Part shown: one piece after another, positions 17,193 through 25,874 of the stretch
Layout of the letters: each line of letters opens with the position of its first letter
Numbering within the stretch: the stretch's first letter is position 1
NCBI RefSeq assembly: GCF_006937785.1
Contig: NZ_SJEE01000010.1
Location: 62,001 to 126,000, forward strand
DNA from: Pseudanabaena sp. UWO311
GTDB lineage: Bacteria; Cyanobacteriota; Cyanobacteriia; Pseudanabaenales; Pseudanabaenaceae
Length of the DNA: 64,000 nt
Direction of reading: 5' to 3'
Made by a program: the position numbers and the translations under genes
Notes under the pieces: generated by a model
What the model saw: only the letters and a program-made list of their open reading frames with translations
Database searches by the model: none
What the model was told of the DNA's origin: nothing

Positions 17193-19289
17193 AGTTGTTG
17201 ATTGAATCCATTGAGTTGCCTTTTCACTATCTAAAGGATGCGAAATAAAGTAGCCTTGTACTTCAATACTACTGCCACCTAATGCTTCAAAATAATCTAA
17301 TTCTTGAGATGTTTCCACACCCTCAATGACAATTCCCATACCAAGATTGTTAGCTAAGCGCAAAATTGACTGCACAATTCTTTGGCTTTTAATGTCAGTA
17401 GATACTCGATTTGTGAAACTGCGATCAATTTTTAAAACATCAATTGGTAAAGTTTGTAGGTAGCTAAAGGAAGAATAACCAGTTCCAAAGTCATCGATAT
17501 AAACCTGTACGCCAATTTCTCGAAGTTGCTCCAGTTTTTGCGAAGAAATTTCGATGTTATCCATTAACATTGTTTCGGTAATTTCTAACTTGATTAAACT
17601 AGGTAAAACTTGATGTTCTGTGATTATTGATTGAATTCTTTCAACAAATTCTGGTTGGATAACTTGGATTGTAGAAACATTAATTGCTAGGGTGATTTGT
17701 GGAATGTTAGGGAATTCTTGTTGCCATTGATGTAACTGTCTACAAGCTGTTTCTAAAACCCAATAACCGATCTGGACAATCTCTCCAGTTTCTTCAGCGA
17801 TCGCTAAAAACTCCATCGGAGAAATCAGACCTTGTAATGGATGCATCCAACGTAGCAAAACTTCAAATCCTGACAAATCATGTTGATGTAATGAAACTAT
17901 TGGTTGATAGACCAAATAAAATTCCTGACGGGTGATCGCATGGCGTAAGTCAGACTCTAGTTGCCAACGAACCTTTGCCCCTTGATTCATACTGGTCGTA
18001 AATAATGCTTGTTTCCCTCTGCCAAGGGTGCGAGAATTATGCATCGCAATATTGGCATCTCGTAAAATCTCGTTTGCAAAAATATATTCAAGATCACTAA
18101 TAGCTATACCAATACTAACAGAGGTAAGAATTTGATACTCATTAATAAGAAATGGCTCCCCAATACTTTCTAAGATTTGACCAGCTAATTGCGTGAGATG
18201 ACGCTCTATCTCAAAATTTTCTGTGCCGATATTCTCAACTAAGAGTACAAACTCATCACTATCAATTCTCGCAATAGTTATATTAGTGTCGCAGTACATA
18301 GCTATACGCTTACTAATTTCCTGCAGCAGTTGATTTCCAATTGCGATGCCAAAACTATCATTAATTGATTTGAAGCGATCGCAATCAATAAATAATACTG
18401 CAAAGTTACAATCAGGATCAGTTTGTAATTTGGTAAATGCTAGATCCAGTGATTCCATAAATGAATCTCGATTCGGAAGATCCGTCAATGAGTCATGGAG
18501 CTGGTTATAGTGTAGTCTGGCAATAATTTGATCTCTTTCAACTCTTATATCGTCAGATTGAACTAGCAATTGCATTTGATGAATCGCAATTGCTAGTTGA
18601 ATTCCCATCTTTTCTAGAAGTTCAATTTCCCAATTCCGCCAATCGTATGAAATATTATATTGATGTAATATTAATAGTCCCCATAATTTTTTGCCGCTAG
18701 GAATAGCAATAGCGATCGCTGAATGTATACCTAAAGGCAGTAGTGATGCAGAAATAACAGGATCAACTTCGTCAATCTCTACGTCATTAATGACTTGACT
18801 AATGGATGTTTGAAATTTTTCTAGCCATTGTAAATCAGTATAAATTGAAGGTAATACTTGCCCAAGAAGTGAGTATCTAGGGTCATTAACAATCTCGTAT
18901 TGAATTGATTGTATATCTTGTTCTGTGAATTGATAAACAATAACCTGATCACTGTGTAATAGTTGATGAATTTCTAAAGCAAAATTACCTAGTAATTCAT
19001 CAAGATTAATTGATTGTCTAAGACGAGCAAAAATTAATGCTATTAAAGTATATGTCTCATTTTCATCGTCAAGTTCTATACTTGGATTAGTTCGATTAAG
19101 TCTTTTAATTCTTTGTTTGAGAATATTTACTTCTCTTTCTGTATTATCAAAGCAACTAGCTAGAGTTTCCCCAAAAGACTTAATGCTTTGTAAATCATCT
19201 TGTTGTTGTTTCGTTAACGATTCGGATTCACTGATGCGATTTGCGCAGTCAAACAATGCTGATAATGTCTCAGTGAAAAGCTTTCTCAT
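17178..19289 (-). CDS. GAF-GGDEF-EAL cyclic-di-GMP protein
   Basis: A 703-residue soluble signalling protein. Residues ~85-245 form a GAF domain of the phytochrome-like type (LWGLLILHQYNISYDWRNWE) but without the bilin-binding cysteine. A GGDEF domain follows (~265-430) whose active-site motif reads DSDEF instead of GGDEF, so diguanylate cyclase activity is doubtful. The EAL domain (~445-695) keeps FEVLLRW, the KLEITET motif, DDFGTGYSS, DVLKIDRSF and VIEGVET, consistent with an active c-di-GMP phosphodiesterase. The likely net role is c-di-GMP breakdown tuned by a GAF ligand. It overlaps the convergent kinase gene by 15 bp. Confidence 0.9.
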   Translation of the reverse strand: MRKLFTETLSALFDCANRISESESLTKQQQDDLQSIKSFGETLASCFDNTEREVNILKQRIKRLNRTNPSIELDDENETYTLIALIFARLRQSINLDELLGNFALEIHQLLHSDQVIVYQFTEQDIQSIQYEIVNDPRYSLLGQVLPSIYTDLQWLEKFQTSISQVINDVEIDEVDPVISASLLPLGIHSAIAIAIPSGKKLWGLLILHQYNISYDWRNWEIELLEKMGIQLAIAIHQMQLLVQSDDIRVERDQIIARLHYNQLHDSLTDLPNRDSFMESLDLAFTKLQTDPDCNFAVLFIDCDRFKSINDSFGIAIGNQLLQEISKRIAMYCDTNITIARIDSDEFVLLVENIGTENFEIERHLTQLAGQILESIGEPFLINEYQILTSVSIGIAISDLEYIFANEILRDANIAMHNSRTLGRGKQALFTTSMNQGAKVRWQLESDLRHAITRQEFYLVYQPIVSLHQHDLSGFEVLLRWMHPLQGLISPMEFLAIAEETGEIVQIGYWVLETACRQLHQWQQEFPNIPQITLAINVSTIQVIQPEFVERIQSIITEHQVLPSLIKLEITETMLMDNIEISSQKLEQLREIGVQVYIDDFGTGYSSFSYLQTLPIDVLKIDRSFTNRVSTDIKSQRIVQSILRLANNLGMGIVIEGVETSQELDYFEALGGSSIEVQGYFISHPLDSEKATQWIQSTTLGIN

Positions 19290-19363
19290 GATTGTTTTAG
19301 AGTTTTCTTTGCAGATAATTCATAGAATTAAAGCATATATTTCTTGAAAATTGAGTAAAGAAT

Positions 19364-19433
19364 AAAAACTAAAATCAAAAAATGCAAACCGCCCGCTAAG
19401 CGGGCGGTTTGCATTTTTTTGATTTTAGTTTTT
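19364..19433. terminator. Very long hairpin, tag family, between two genes
   Basis: About 33 bp of arm on each side (ending in GCCCGC TAA GCGGGC) with a single A/T length difference. It lies between the GGDEF/EAL start and the ycf51 stop. The tag GCCTAGCTACTTA (19439-19451) sits just to its right and overlaps the ycf51 stop codon. It can terminate ycf51. Confidence 0.8.
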
Positions 19434-19440
19434 ACTTTGC

Positions 19441-19953
19441 CTAGCTACTTAATTCAGCAAATTTATCAGTAAAAATATCTACTTCTATATTGGGATCATT
19501 ACGCAAATTCAACGATCGCTTCACTCGCCCTAGATATAGAGGTTTAGATACGCCTTCGCGAGGATGCACTACAGTGCGGGCATAAATTGTCAGTTGCGAT
19601 TCGCCTTGAGCATTACGACCAGACGAAAAAAGATTGCTACTAGCTTGTTTTAAAGTTGCCTCAAGTTGTTCAGGTGTAATTGTCGGAGCGACAGCGATCG
19701 TGGCATTTGGACCGAAGCGATCGTAAACAAGCTTAAATGGGACGGAGCCTTCAATGGATGAGCGCGTAATTGGCTCAAAGCTAAGGGAGAAAAGCCCGAC
19801 AACCAAAACAACCGAAAACAAGGTTGCGCCAACCATTCGATAGCGCCAACTCCACTTAAATGTTATGGCTAGCCCTGTAATTAAGGCACAAACCAATACA
19901 AATATGCCCATTGCTTGTGCAAGTTGACCAAATAAAGCAGGCGTTAGCGACAT
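19441..19953 (-). CDS. ycf51: Ycf51 family protein (DUF2518)
   Basis: A 170-residue membrane-anchored protein typical of cyanobacteria. Two hydrophobic segments lie near residues 10-30 and 38-57 (FKWSWRYRMVGATLFSVVLV), then a soluble domain with VYDRFGPNATIAVAPTITPE, LEATLKQASSNLFSSGR and PLYLGRVKRSLNLR, all matching Ycf51/DUF2518 as I recall it. The function is unknown; it is conserved in cyanobacteria and some algal plastids. It stands alone, its stop codon lying in the tag sequence of a hairpin repeat. Confidence 0.85.
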   Translation of the reverse strand: MSLTPALFGQLAQAMGIFVLVCALITGLAITFKWSWRYRMVGATLFSVVLVVGLFSLSFEPITRSSIEGSVPFKLVYDRFGPNATIAVAPTITPEQLEATLKQASSNLFSSGRNAQGESQLTIYARTVVHPREGVSKPLYLGRVKRSLNLRNDPNIEVDIFTDKFAELSS

Positions 19954-20128
19954 AAATTAATTTATTGTGATTTTTTAAATAACTACTTAGATCATTTTAT
20001 AGTGGCTTGCACAGCAATTCTCATTATAAAAATTGATTTTGACGTTTTTAGTACTATTGGCAATGAAAACCCCAAAATCAATTTCATAAGTAAAATTACA
20101 GACATTTGCTTGAAAAAGGAATACAAAT

Positions 20129-20167
20129 AACTTTGGAAAGACTTGCTTGGCAAGTTTTTCTAAAGTT
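20129..20167 (+). promoter_or_regulatory. Imperfect hairpin in the leader of the carbonic anhydrase gene
   Basis: AACTTTGGAAAGACTTGC faces GCAAGTTTTTCTAAAGTT, 40 bp before the start codon. It could shape the mRNA leader or be a decayed repeat. No known riboswitch pattern is recognised. Confidence 0.35.
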
Positions 20168-20207
20168 ATATATTTAATTTAAATTTAAGAAAAGCACTAA
20201 AAATTGA

Positions 20208-20987
20208 ATGAACTTACTTAATAAGAATTATGTCAAGAATGTGATGCTGCTACTAGTGATCGCGATCGCGGTAACATTGCTAATATCGATACCCGTCCTA
20301 GCCGCAGTCGTCCCTCCACATTGGAGTTATGGAGGCACAGAAAATCCAACTCAATGGGGGAAACTCAGCAACGATTTTGCTCTTTGTGAATTAGGTAGAG
20401 ATCAATCCCCGATCAATATCAAAAATACCGTAGAAGATAGTCCCGCAAAAATTGATTTTGATTACAAACCATCTCCTTTAGTTGTTGTCAATAATGGTCA
20501 CACAATTCAGGTGAACTACGCTCAAGGTAGTACGGTTACGATCAATGGCAAAAAATATGCTTTGCTTCAGTTTCATTTTCATACTCCAAGTGAACATAAT
20601 ATTAATGACAAAGCTTCGGCAATGGAACTCCATCTAGTCCATCGCAATGAAGCTGGGGAACTTGCTGTAGTCGGAGTTATGCTCAATCAAGGGCTCGCAA
20701 ATCCTCTAATTGCCGAGATTTGGAAGCAGATTCCTGATGTTGGAGAAACGAATACTGTTAGCGATCGCTTGATTAATGTATCTAATTTATTACCGAGCAA
20801 AAAATCGTACTTTAGCTATATGGGTTCTCTCACGACCCCGCCATGCAGTGAAGGAGTTAGCTGGAACCTTTTTGTAGAGCCAATTACTGTTTCTAAAGAA
20901 CAAGTCGAAACATTCGCTAAAATTTATCAAGTTGATGCGCGTCCCCTTCAGCCGATCAACGGTAGAACTGTGCAATTACATCGTTAG
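20208..20987 (+). CDS. Alpha-type carbonic anhydrase, exported
   Basis: Reversible hydration of CO2 by a zinc enzyme outside the cytoplasm. Residues 1-~33 form a signal peptide (MLLLVIAIAVTLLISIPVLA). The mature part begins HWSYGG and keeps DQSPINI, the zinc ligands in QFHFHTPSEH (H123, H125) and LHLVH (H142), and the SLTTPPCSEGV segment whose cysteine can pair with C60. All are hallmarks of an active alpha-carbonic anhydrase (EcaA type in cyanobacteria). At 259 residues it is full length. It is transcribed alone, with a hairpin after the stop codon. Confidence 0.95.
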   Translation: MNLLNKNYVKNVMLLLVIAIAVTLLISIPVLAAVVPPHWSYGGTENPTQWGKLSNDFALCELGRDQSPINIKNTVEDSPAKIDFDYKPSPLVVVNNGHTIQVNYAQGSTVTINGKKYALLQFHFHTPSEHNINDKASAMELHLVHRNEAGELAVVGVMLNQGLANPLIAEIWKQIPDVGETNTVSDRLINVSNLLPSKKSYFSYMGSLTTPPCSEGVSWNLFVEPITVSKEQVETFAKIYQVDARPLQPINGRTVQLHR

Positions 20988-21000
20988 GGTGATGCAATTT

Positions 21001-21041
21001 AATTTTTATGAGGCGCGGCTTTGCCGTGCCTCATAAAAATT
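21001..21041. terminator. Terminator-like hairpin after carbonic anhydrase
   Basis: AATTTTTATGAGGCGCGG pairs with CCGTGCCTCATAAAAATT (one G-T pair) just after the carbonic anhydrase stop codon. Confidence 0.7.
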
Positions 21042-21140
21042 GGTTTCAAAAAGCAGCAGCAGCATGATATGCCGCTTCTTCTTCTTTTTGGGTTAGGATC
21101 GAGGTTATTGAAGCTTGGTTATTTTTAAGACTCTAAATCA

Positions 21141-21893
21141 ATGAACGCAAATCAATGGCAATGGCGAGACGGCGTACTAACTTGCGATTTACTAGCTGAC
21201 TGGCAGCATGGATTTTTTACGCGATCGCACGCTCCTAACTCACCGACTGAATTGCATAATCATCTCGTAGCATCGGGCAAGGCCTATCGTGCCAAACAAG
21301 TACATGGAAATCGCTTAATTCATGCCGAAGAAATCGAAGTTTCCCAAAATGAGAACTTACCTGAAGCAGATGGAGTTTGGGCTACGAGAGACGGAAATAA
21401 TCGGTCTGTATGGGTCTGTACTGCTGACTGTGTGCCTGTGTTAATTGGCGATCGCAAGTTAGGCGCAGTTGCAGCTGTCCATGCTGGTTGGCGTGGTACG
21501 GCTGCGGGGATAGTGACTAAGGCGATCTCAATATTATGCGATCAAGGCAGTGAGCTAAAAGATTTGCGAGTGGCGCTTGGACCAGCAATTTCGGGATCTG
21601 CTTATCAAGTGTCTCAGGATGTGGCGAAACAGGTAATAGCAACGATTAATCAAACAGTTGGATTGCAGCCTGATGAGCATCCAGAACGAGTCAAACTCGA
21701 TTTGCGTCAAGTGCAATTGCAGCAACTCCAAGAATTAGGCATGTTAGTTGAAAATGTGGCGATCGCACCTTACTGCACGCTACAACATGAGGAAATATTC
21801 TTTTCTTATCGACGTTATTTTCTGAATAACCCTCATCCACACCCCAGAGCGCCACAAGTGCAATGGTCAGGAATTGCGATCGCTAAATCATAG
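21141..21893 (+). CDS. pgeF: PgeF family protein (YfiH/DUF152, multicopper-like purine nucleosidase)
   Basis: A 250-residue protein of the DUF152/YfiH family, annotated as polyphenol oxidase or laccase-domain protein. Family members characterised in E. coli edit peptidoglycan precursors (PgeF), and others cleave purine nucleosides. The metal-site motifs are present: KQVHGN, TADCVPVLI and VHAGWRGTAAG, followed by LGPAISGSAYQV and PYCTLQHEEIFFSYRR. Its last 11 bp overlap the convergent low-complexity-tail gene. The family call is firm; the physiological substrate is not decided. Confidence 0.9.
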   Translation: MNANQWQWRDGVLTCDLLADWQHGFFTRSHAPNSPTELHNHLVASGKAYRAKQVHGNRLIHAEEIEVSQNENLPEADGVWATRDGNNRSVWVCTADCVPVLIGDRKLGAVAAVHAGWRGTAAGIVTKAISILCDQGSELKDLRVALGPAISGSAYQVSQDVAKQVIATINQTVGLQPDEHPERVKLDLRQVQLQQLQELGMLVENVAIAPYCTLQHEEIFFSYRRYFLNNPHPHPRAPQVQWSGIAIAKS

Positions 21894-24645
21894 GGTCAGG
21901 ATGTTCGGGTTTCCCATCTAGCAGGGCCTCAAGGTCAGCAAATTCGTCAATCTCAGGGGCAATCTCAGGGGCAGTCTCTGAGATGTTTTCTATAGTTTGA
22001 TCAGTAGCGGCTTTGTTAGCTTTGTCAGCAATATTCAGAGCTTCTATTCTTGCAAAAAACTTGTCAACGAGAAGTTCTTGAACCCAATATTCAGGATTTT
22101 TGGGTGATTGCTCATTGCGAGAAATCTCTTCAGTAACGTCCGCAGGAATTTGAGCTTCTAAATCGGGTAGATTTTTCGAAACAGCTTCTACGCTTTCTTT
22201 AGCGATCGCGATCGATTCTATAGCTGGATCAAAAACTATTGATGGATCAACTTGTTCAGGGCTAGCTTGATCTAAAAATTCTTCGTTTTTCGGTTCTTCG
22301 TTATTATCTTCTAGATATTCTCTTAGAATATTTTCTACATAAGCATTAAAGGCAATAAGCTCATCTAGTTCATCGTCAAAATCTGGAGTTTTGATTTCTG
22401 TCGCTTCTATATCTTGCTCAATGATAGGTGCAGCGATCGCTTCAAGATTTATCTCTTCATCTATTTCTTGAATCATCTCTGTCGCTGAGGTGGGATCTGG
22501 TAATTCCAGAGCCGACTCAATTTCGATTATAGGATCAGAGATCGCATCTTGTTCTACTGCTTGTATATACTCATTAGGCTCTACAGCATCTGAACTTGAG
22601 ACAATATCGCGTTTTATAGGCTTACCAAACCCTTGTTTTTTCTGTGCGATTCCAGTTTTACGTGACTTCTTTAAAAAATCAAGACTCCGTTTTCCATCAT
22701 TAGTTAGGATTGTATTTGAAATCTCCTCAGCTTCAGAACCTTCAGTAGTCTCAAGAGACTCTAATTCTTCACAGTCTTCAGTAAATTGATTCTCTAGAAT
22801 ATCGTTAGAAAGATATAAGTTCCCCTCAGTTTTCTCATTCTCTTCGATTCGTGACTCTGGATTCACCTCTAGACCCTCTAAAAATGTCAGTTCAGGCTCT
22901 TCAGGTGTCTCAAAAGCCTCTAACTCCTCATATTCTTCAATAATCTCTTCATTCAGATTAGACTCATCTTCTGTAGAATCTAAAACTTCAATATTAGACT
23001 TTTCGTCTTCAACTAACTCAAATGGATTTAATTCTTCATTCTCTTGAACAATTTCTTGATTTAAAATTGTCTCAATTTGCGGCGCTTCAATAAATTGTTC
23101 GATTTCAGTCTCAGAGATTGTCTCTGTTAAAGACTCTCCATCCTCTTCAATCAACTGTTCATCTAAGCTAACATCAGCAACATCTAAAACAGTTGTGCTC
23201 TCAGGCTCTGAGATAGGATCAGTAATATCAAAAAATTGCTTGTTCTCAATCTCCTCAACAATCTCAGCTGGTTCAAATTCCTCAGTCTGATACAGTTCTT
23301 CATCTAAACTTGTCTCAGTTTGGTTTTCTTCGGTAAACTGCTCAGAATCAGTCTCAGAAATCGTCTCAGTTATAGATTCCTCAGCAACGATCACACTTAT
23401 CTCTAATTCTTCAACAAACTCATTGTCTAGACTAACATCAGCAACCTCTGTGTTAGTCTCAGATTCAAGCTCTGGCTCTGAAGAAGTATCTGCAATATCT
23501 AAAGCCTCAATTTCTGGAGATGCAAGAAATTTAATAGGCTCTAATTCTTCAGGTTCTTGAATGATCTCTTCCTGTGGAATTGTTTCATTTTCTAGCTCTG
23601 AAAGAATTTCTTTAGATTCCAACGAGTCAAAAGATTCTACAACTTCAGAATCTTCAACAAATTCAAGAGGCTCTGCAATCGGATCTTCAGTTATATCTGC
23701 GATCGCCTCAGGCTCAGACACCTTATCTTCAGTAAGAGCATTGATTTCTGGCTCAGAATCTTCAACAAATTCAAGAGGCTCTGCAATCACTTCTTCTGCG
23801 ATGTCAGCGATCGCACCAGGCTCAGATACTGTGTCTTCAACAAGAGCATTTATGTCTGAGACTGCCTCAGTCTCGACTTCTGCAACAAAATTACTAGGCT
23901 CTATTGCTTCAGCATCAGGAAATTCTTGAGATTCTTTTACATCTGGAGACAGATCAGCAATCTCTACCTTGGGCGATTCATCTGATACTGGAGTGATCAC
24001 CGCATCTTCCTCAAAAAACTTTAAGATCTGACGTGATTGCCAACCAATATTGGTAAAACTATTTTTAATTTTTTCAGGTGCAAATGGTTGCAATCCTCGG
24101 AAATCTGTCTCGGCGGTTAACTTAATCCGCAAAGCGGAAATTCCAGCTTGCAGCAAAATATTACTTAATAAAAAACAAATCTCCGCCCATAAAATTCCGA
24201 ACAAGCGCAACCCAGCGGGAAATGGCGCGATCTCCTGAGCCAATGGGGCGGATATATAAATCTTGCAAAATACAGCGCTCATGACTATCGCTACAGCCGT
24301 AGCAATCCATCCCGTAACATACCAACCATTACTATGCTGCTTAACCAGAGTAAGGATCTGGCGCTCTTGATCGCTTAGACTCTCACTTGGCTTCGCCACA
24401 AACCATAAACTAAATGGCGAGAGTGGCTGTTGCCACTGTATCCAAGCCACCAATGCGATCGCAGGAAATCCCAATAGAAAGATCTCAAACCACTCAGGAA
24501 AAACAGGATCACCAACCGCTAAGCCAGCCATACTTAGCACCAATAACCAAGGCACAATAGCAAGTAAAGCGATATTTCCCCAGATAAAAGGATTATTGCC
24601 TAGAGAGATATTGCTAGTTGGATTTGGGGGAAGTGGTGATGTCAT
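21883..24645 (-). CDS. Low-complexity tail membrane protein
   Basis: Residues 1-~210 form a conserved four-helix membrane domain (FIWGNIALLAIVPWLLVLSM, then LAVGDPVFPEWFEIFLL and two more segments). The remaining ~700 residues are highly acidic and repetitive, rich in E, S, I, D and A, with a 36-residue tandem duplication around 23651-23866 (EDSEPEINALTEDKVSEPEA-like units). The membrane domain matches the cyanobacterial family named for its low-complexity tail. Function unknown; the tail probably is disordered and highly variable between strains. It starts 61 bp downstream of potD and may be co-transcribed. The gene overlaps pgeF by 11 bp at its 3' end. Confidence 0.8.
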   Translation of the reverse strand: MTSPLPPNPTSNISLGNNPFIWGNIALLAIVPWLLVLSMAGLAVGDPVFPEWFEIFLLGFPAIALVAWIQWQQPLSPFSLWFVAKPSESLSDQERQILTLVKQHSNGWYVTGWIATAVAIVMSAVFCKIYISAPLAQEIAPFPAGLRLFGILWAEICFLLSNILLQAGISALRIKLTAETDFRGLQPFAPEKIKNSFTNIGWQSRQILKFFEEDAVITPVSDESPKVEIADLSPDVKESQEFPDAEAIEPSNFVAEVETEAVSDINALVEDTVSEPGAIADIAEEVIAEPLEFVEDSEPEINALTEDKVSEPEAIADITEDPIAEPLEFVEDSEVVESFDSLESKEILSELENETIPQEEIIQEPEELEPIKFLASPEIEALDIADTSSEPELESETNTEVADVSLDNEFVEELEISVIVAEESITETISETDSEQFTEENQTETSLDEELYQTEEFEPAEIVEEIENKQFFDITDPISEPESTTVLDVADVSLDEQLIEEDGESLTETISETEIEQFIEAPQIETILNQEIVQENEELNPFELVEDEKSNIEVLDSTEDESNLNEEIIEEYEELEAFETPEEPELTFLEGLEVNPESRIEENEKTEGNLYLSNDILENQFTEDCEELESLETTEGSEAEEISNTILTNDGKRSLDFLKKSRKTGIAQKKQGFGKPIKRDIVSSSDAVEPNEYIQAVEQDAISDPIIEIESALELPDPTSATEMIQEIDEEINLEAIAAPIIEQDIEATEIKTPDFDDELDELIAFNAYVENILREYLEDNNEEPKNEEFLDQASPEQVDPSIVFDPAIESIAIAKESVEAVSKNLPDLEAQIPADVTEEISRNEQSPKNPEYWVQELLVDKFFARIEALNIADKANKAATDQTIENISETAPEIAPEIDEFADLEALLDGKPEHPDPMI
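23651..23866 (-). repeat. 108-bp tandem duplication inside the acidic tail
   Basis: The word TCTTCAACAAATTCAAGAGG starts at 23651 and again at 23759, 108 bp (36 codons) apart, and the surrounding sequence is similar in both units. The frame is kept. Confidence 0.75.
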
Positions 24646-24706
24646 ATAAGTCTTTGGGAATGATTGCGAGAGCTTTAGAAGGCGAAACCTTCATAACTAG
24701 GATTTT

Positions 24707-25855
24707 TTATCCTAAACCTGTGGTTAAGCGTGTCCAGAAACCTTCATATACTTGGAGGATTTCGGCATCGAGCTTGGCAATGCGATCGCTTTTGGCAATA
24801 ATTGCTTCCGATGGTTCCAGAGCCTTAATCGCTTTTAGATCATCAGGGATCATCGATTTCGCCAATTTATTAGTTGTCCCAAAACTATTCGCATCACTAA
24901 TTTTAGCGGCAACTTCAGGCCTCATTACATAATTTATCCATGCATGAGCACCTTCGATATTTGACGCACCTCTAGGTATTGCCATGGTATCTGTCCAGAT
25001 CGATGTACCGTTATTGGGTAGTACATATTTGATGTTTGGGTCTTGCCTTGCCAAACTGATCGCATCTCCAGAAAATGCCATGCATATCATTAGATCGCCT
25101 GAAGCAAGAGGATCTCGCCATGCATCAGTGGTGAAGTTGGCGATCGCAGGTGTCAATTCCTGCAATTTTTGGAAAGCTTTCTCAATCTTTGGAATTTCTT
25201 TGGTGTTGTAAGAATACCCCAGAGTATGCAGCGCCATACCGAGCACTTCACGCGGATCATTAACTAGGGTAATTCGCAGCTTTTCTTTGTTATCCCATAG
25301 GTAACGCCAATCGAGAGGCTCTTCCCCAATAATTGACTTAACCGCCTCGACGTTGTAGGCAAACCCAGTTGTCCCCAAACTTACAGGGATGCTGAATATC
25401 GCGCCACGATCATGGGGTAGATCTAAATAATTGGCGGCAATATTTTTGATATTTGGTAATAATTTTTTATTCAGCGGTGCTAGCAGTTTTAAATCACGCA
25501 TCTGCGTCACCATATAGTCACTTGGATAAATAATGCTATAGCCAGATCTTCCACCCGAAGCCTCTAGCTTTGCCAACATGACTTCATTAGAGTCATAGGT
25601 ATCACCAACAACTTTAATTCCCGTTTCTTTTGTGAAATTATCTAAAACTTCTTGGTTATTAACGTAGGTAGCCCAACCATAGATATATAAAGTGCTTTTG
25701 TCTTGAGTAACTGGTCGCTCTACTTCATCTCTGCCAGTCTTTGTTTCTTGGGGACTCTTCTCAAAAATGCCACATGCCGCCAGAGTTGATGCGCTAGCCA
25801 TCGCCGATGTGACATAGGCAGTTTGTCTAAGAAATTTGCGCCGAGAGATATGCAT
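24707..25855 (-). CDS. potD: Spermidine/putrescine-type ABC substrate-binding lipoprotein
   Basis: Periplasmic binding protein of the PotD/PotF family. The N-terminus has a twin-arginine motif (SRRKFLRQTAY) and a lipobox (STLAAC), suggesting Tat export and lipid anchoring. The body has the family features LYIYGWATYVNNQEVLDNF, SGYSIIYPSDYMVTQM, PVSLGTTGFAYN and GAHAWINYVMRPEVAAKI. At 382 residues it is full length. It follows potA by 19 bp, so the two are one operon. No PotB or PotC permease gene is adjacent. The ligand may be a polyamine, by family only. Confidence 0.9.
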   Translation of the reverse strand: MHISRRKFLRQTAYVTSAMASASTLAACGIFEKSPQETKTGRDEVERPVTQDKSTLYIYGWATYVNNQEVLDNFTKETGIKVVGDTYDSNEVMLAKLEASGGRSGYSIIYPSDYMVTQMRDLKLLAPLNKKLLPNIKNIAANYLDLPHDRGAIFSIPVSLGTTGFAYNVEAVKSIIGEEPLDWRYLWDNKEKLRITLVNDPREVLGMALHTLGYSYNTKEIPKIEKAFQKLQELTPAIANFTTDAWRDPLASGDLMICMAFSGDAISLARQDPNIKYVLPNNGTSIWTDTMAIPRGASNIEGAHAWINYVMRPEVAAKISDANSFGTTNKLAKSMIPDDLKAIKALEPSEAIIAKSDRIAKLDAEILQVYEGFWTRLTTGLG

Positions 25856-25874
25856 AATTGAAATTTAGGAGAAT

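Noticed and set aside
18600-19050. Bilin-binding (cyanobacteriochrome) GAF domain
   Set aside because: The domain is phytochrome-like but the expected cysteine beside the CH motif is absent (ILHQYN instead).
19978-19993. Eighth copy of the TAAGTAGCTAGGC tag
   Set aside because: AACTACTTAG matches only part of the tag and no hairpin lies on the expected side.
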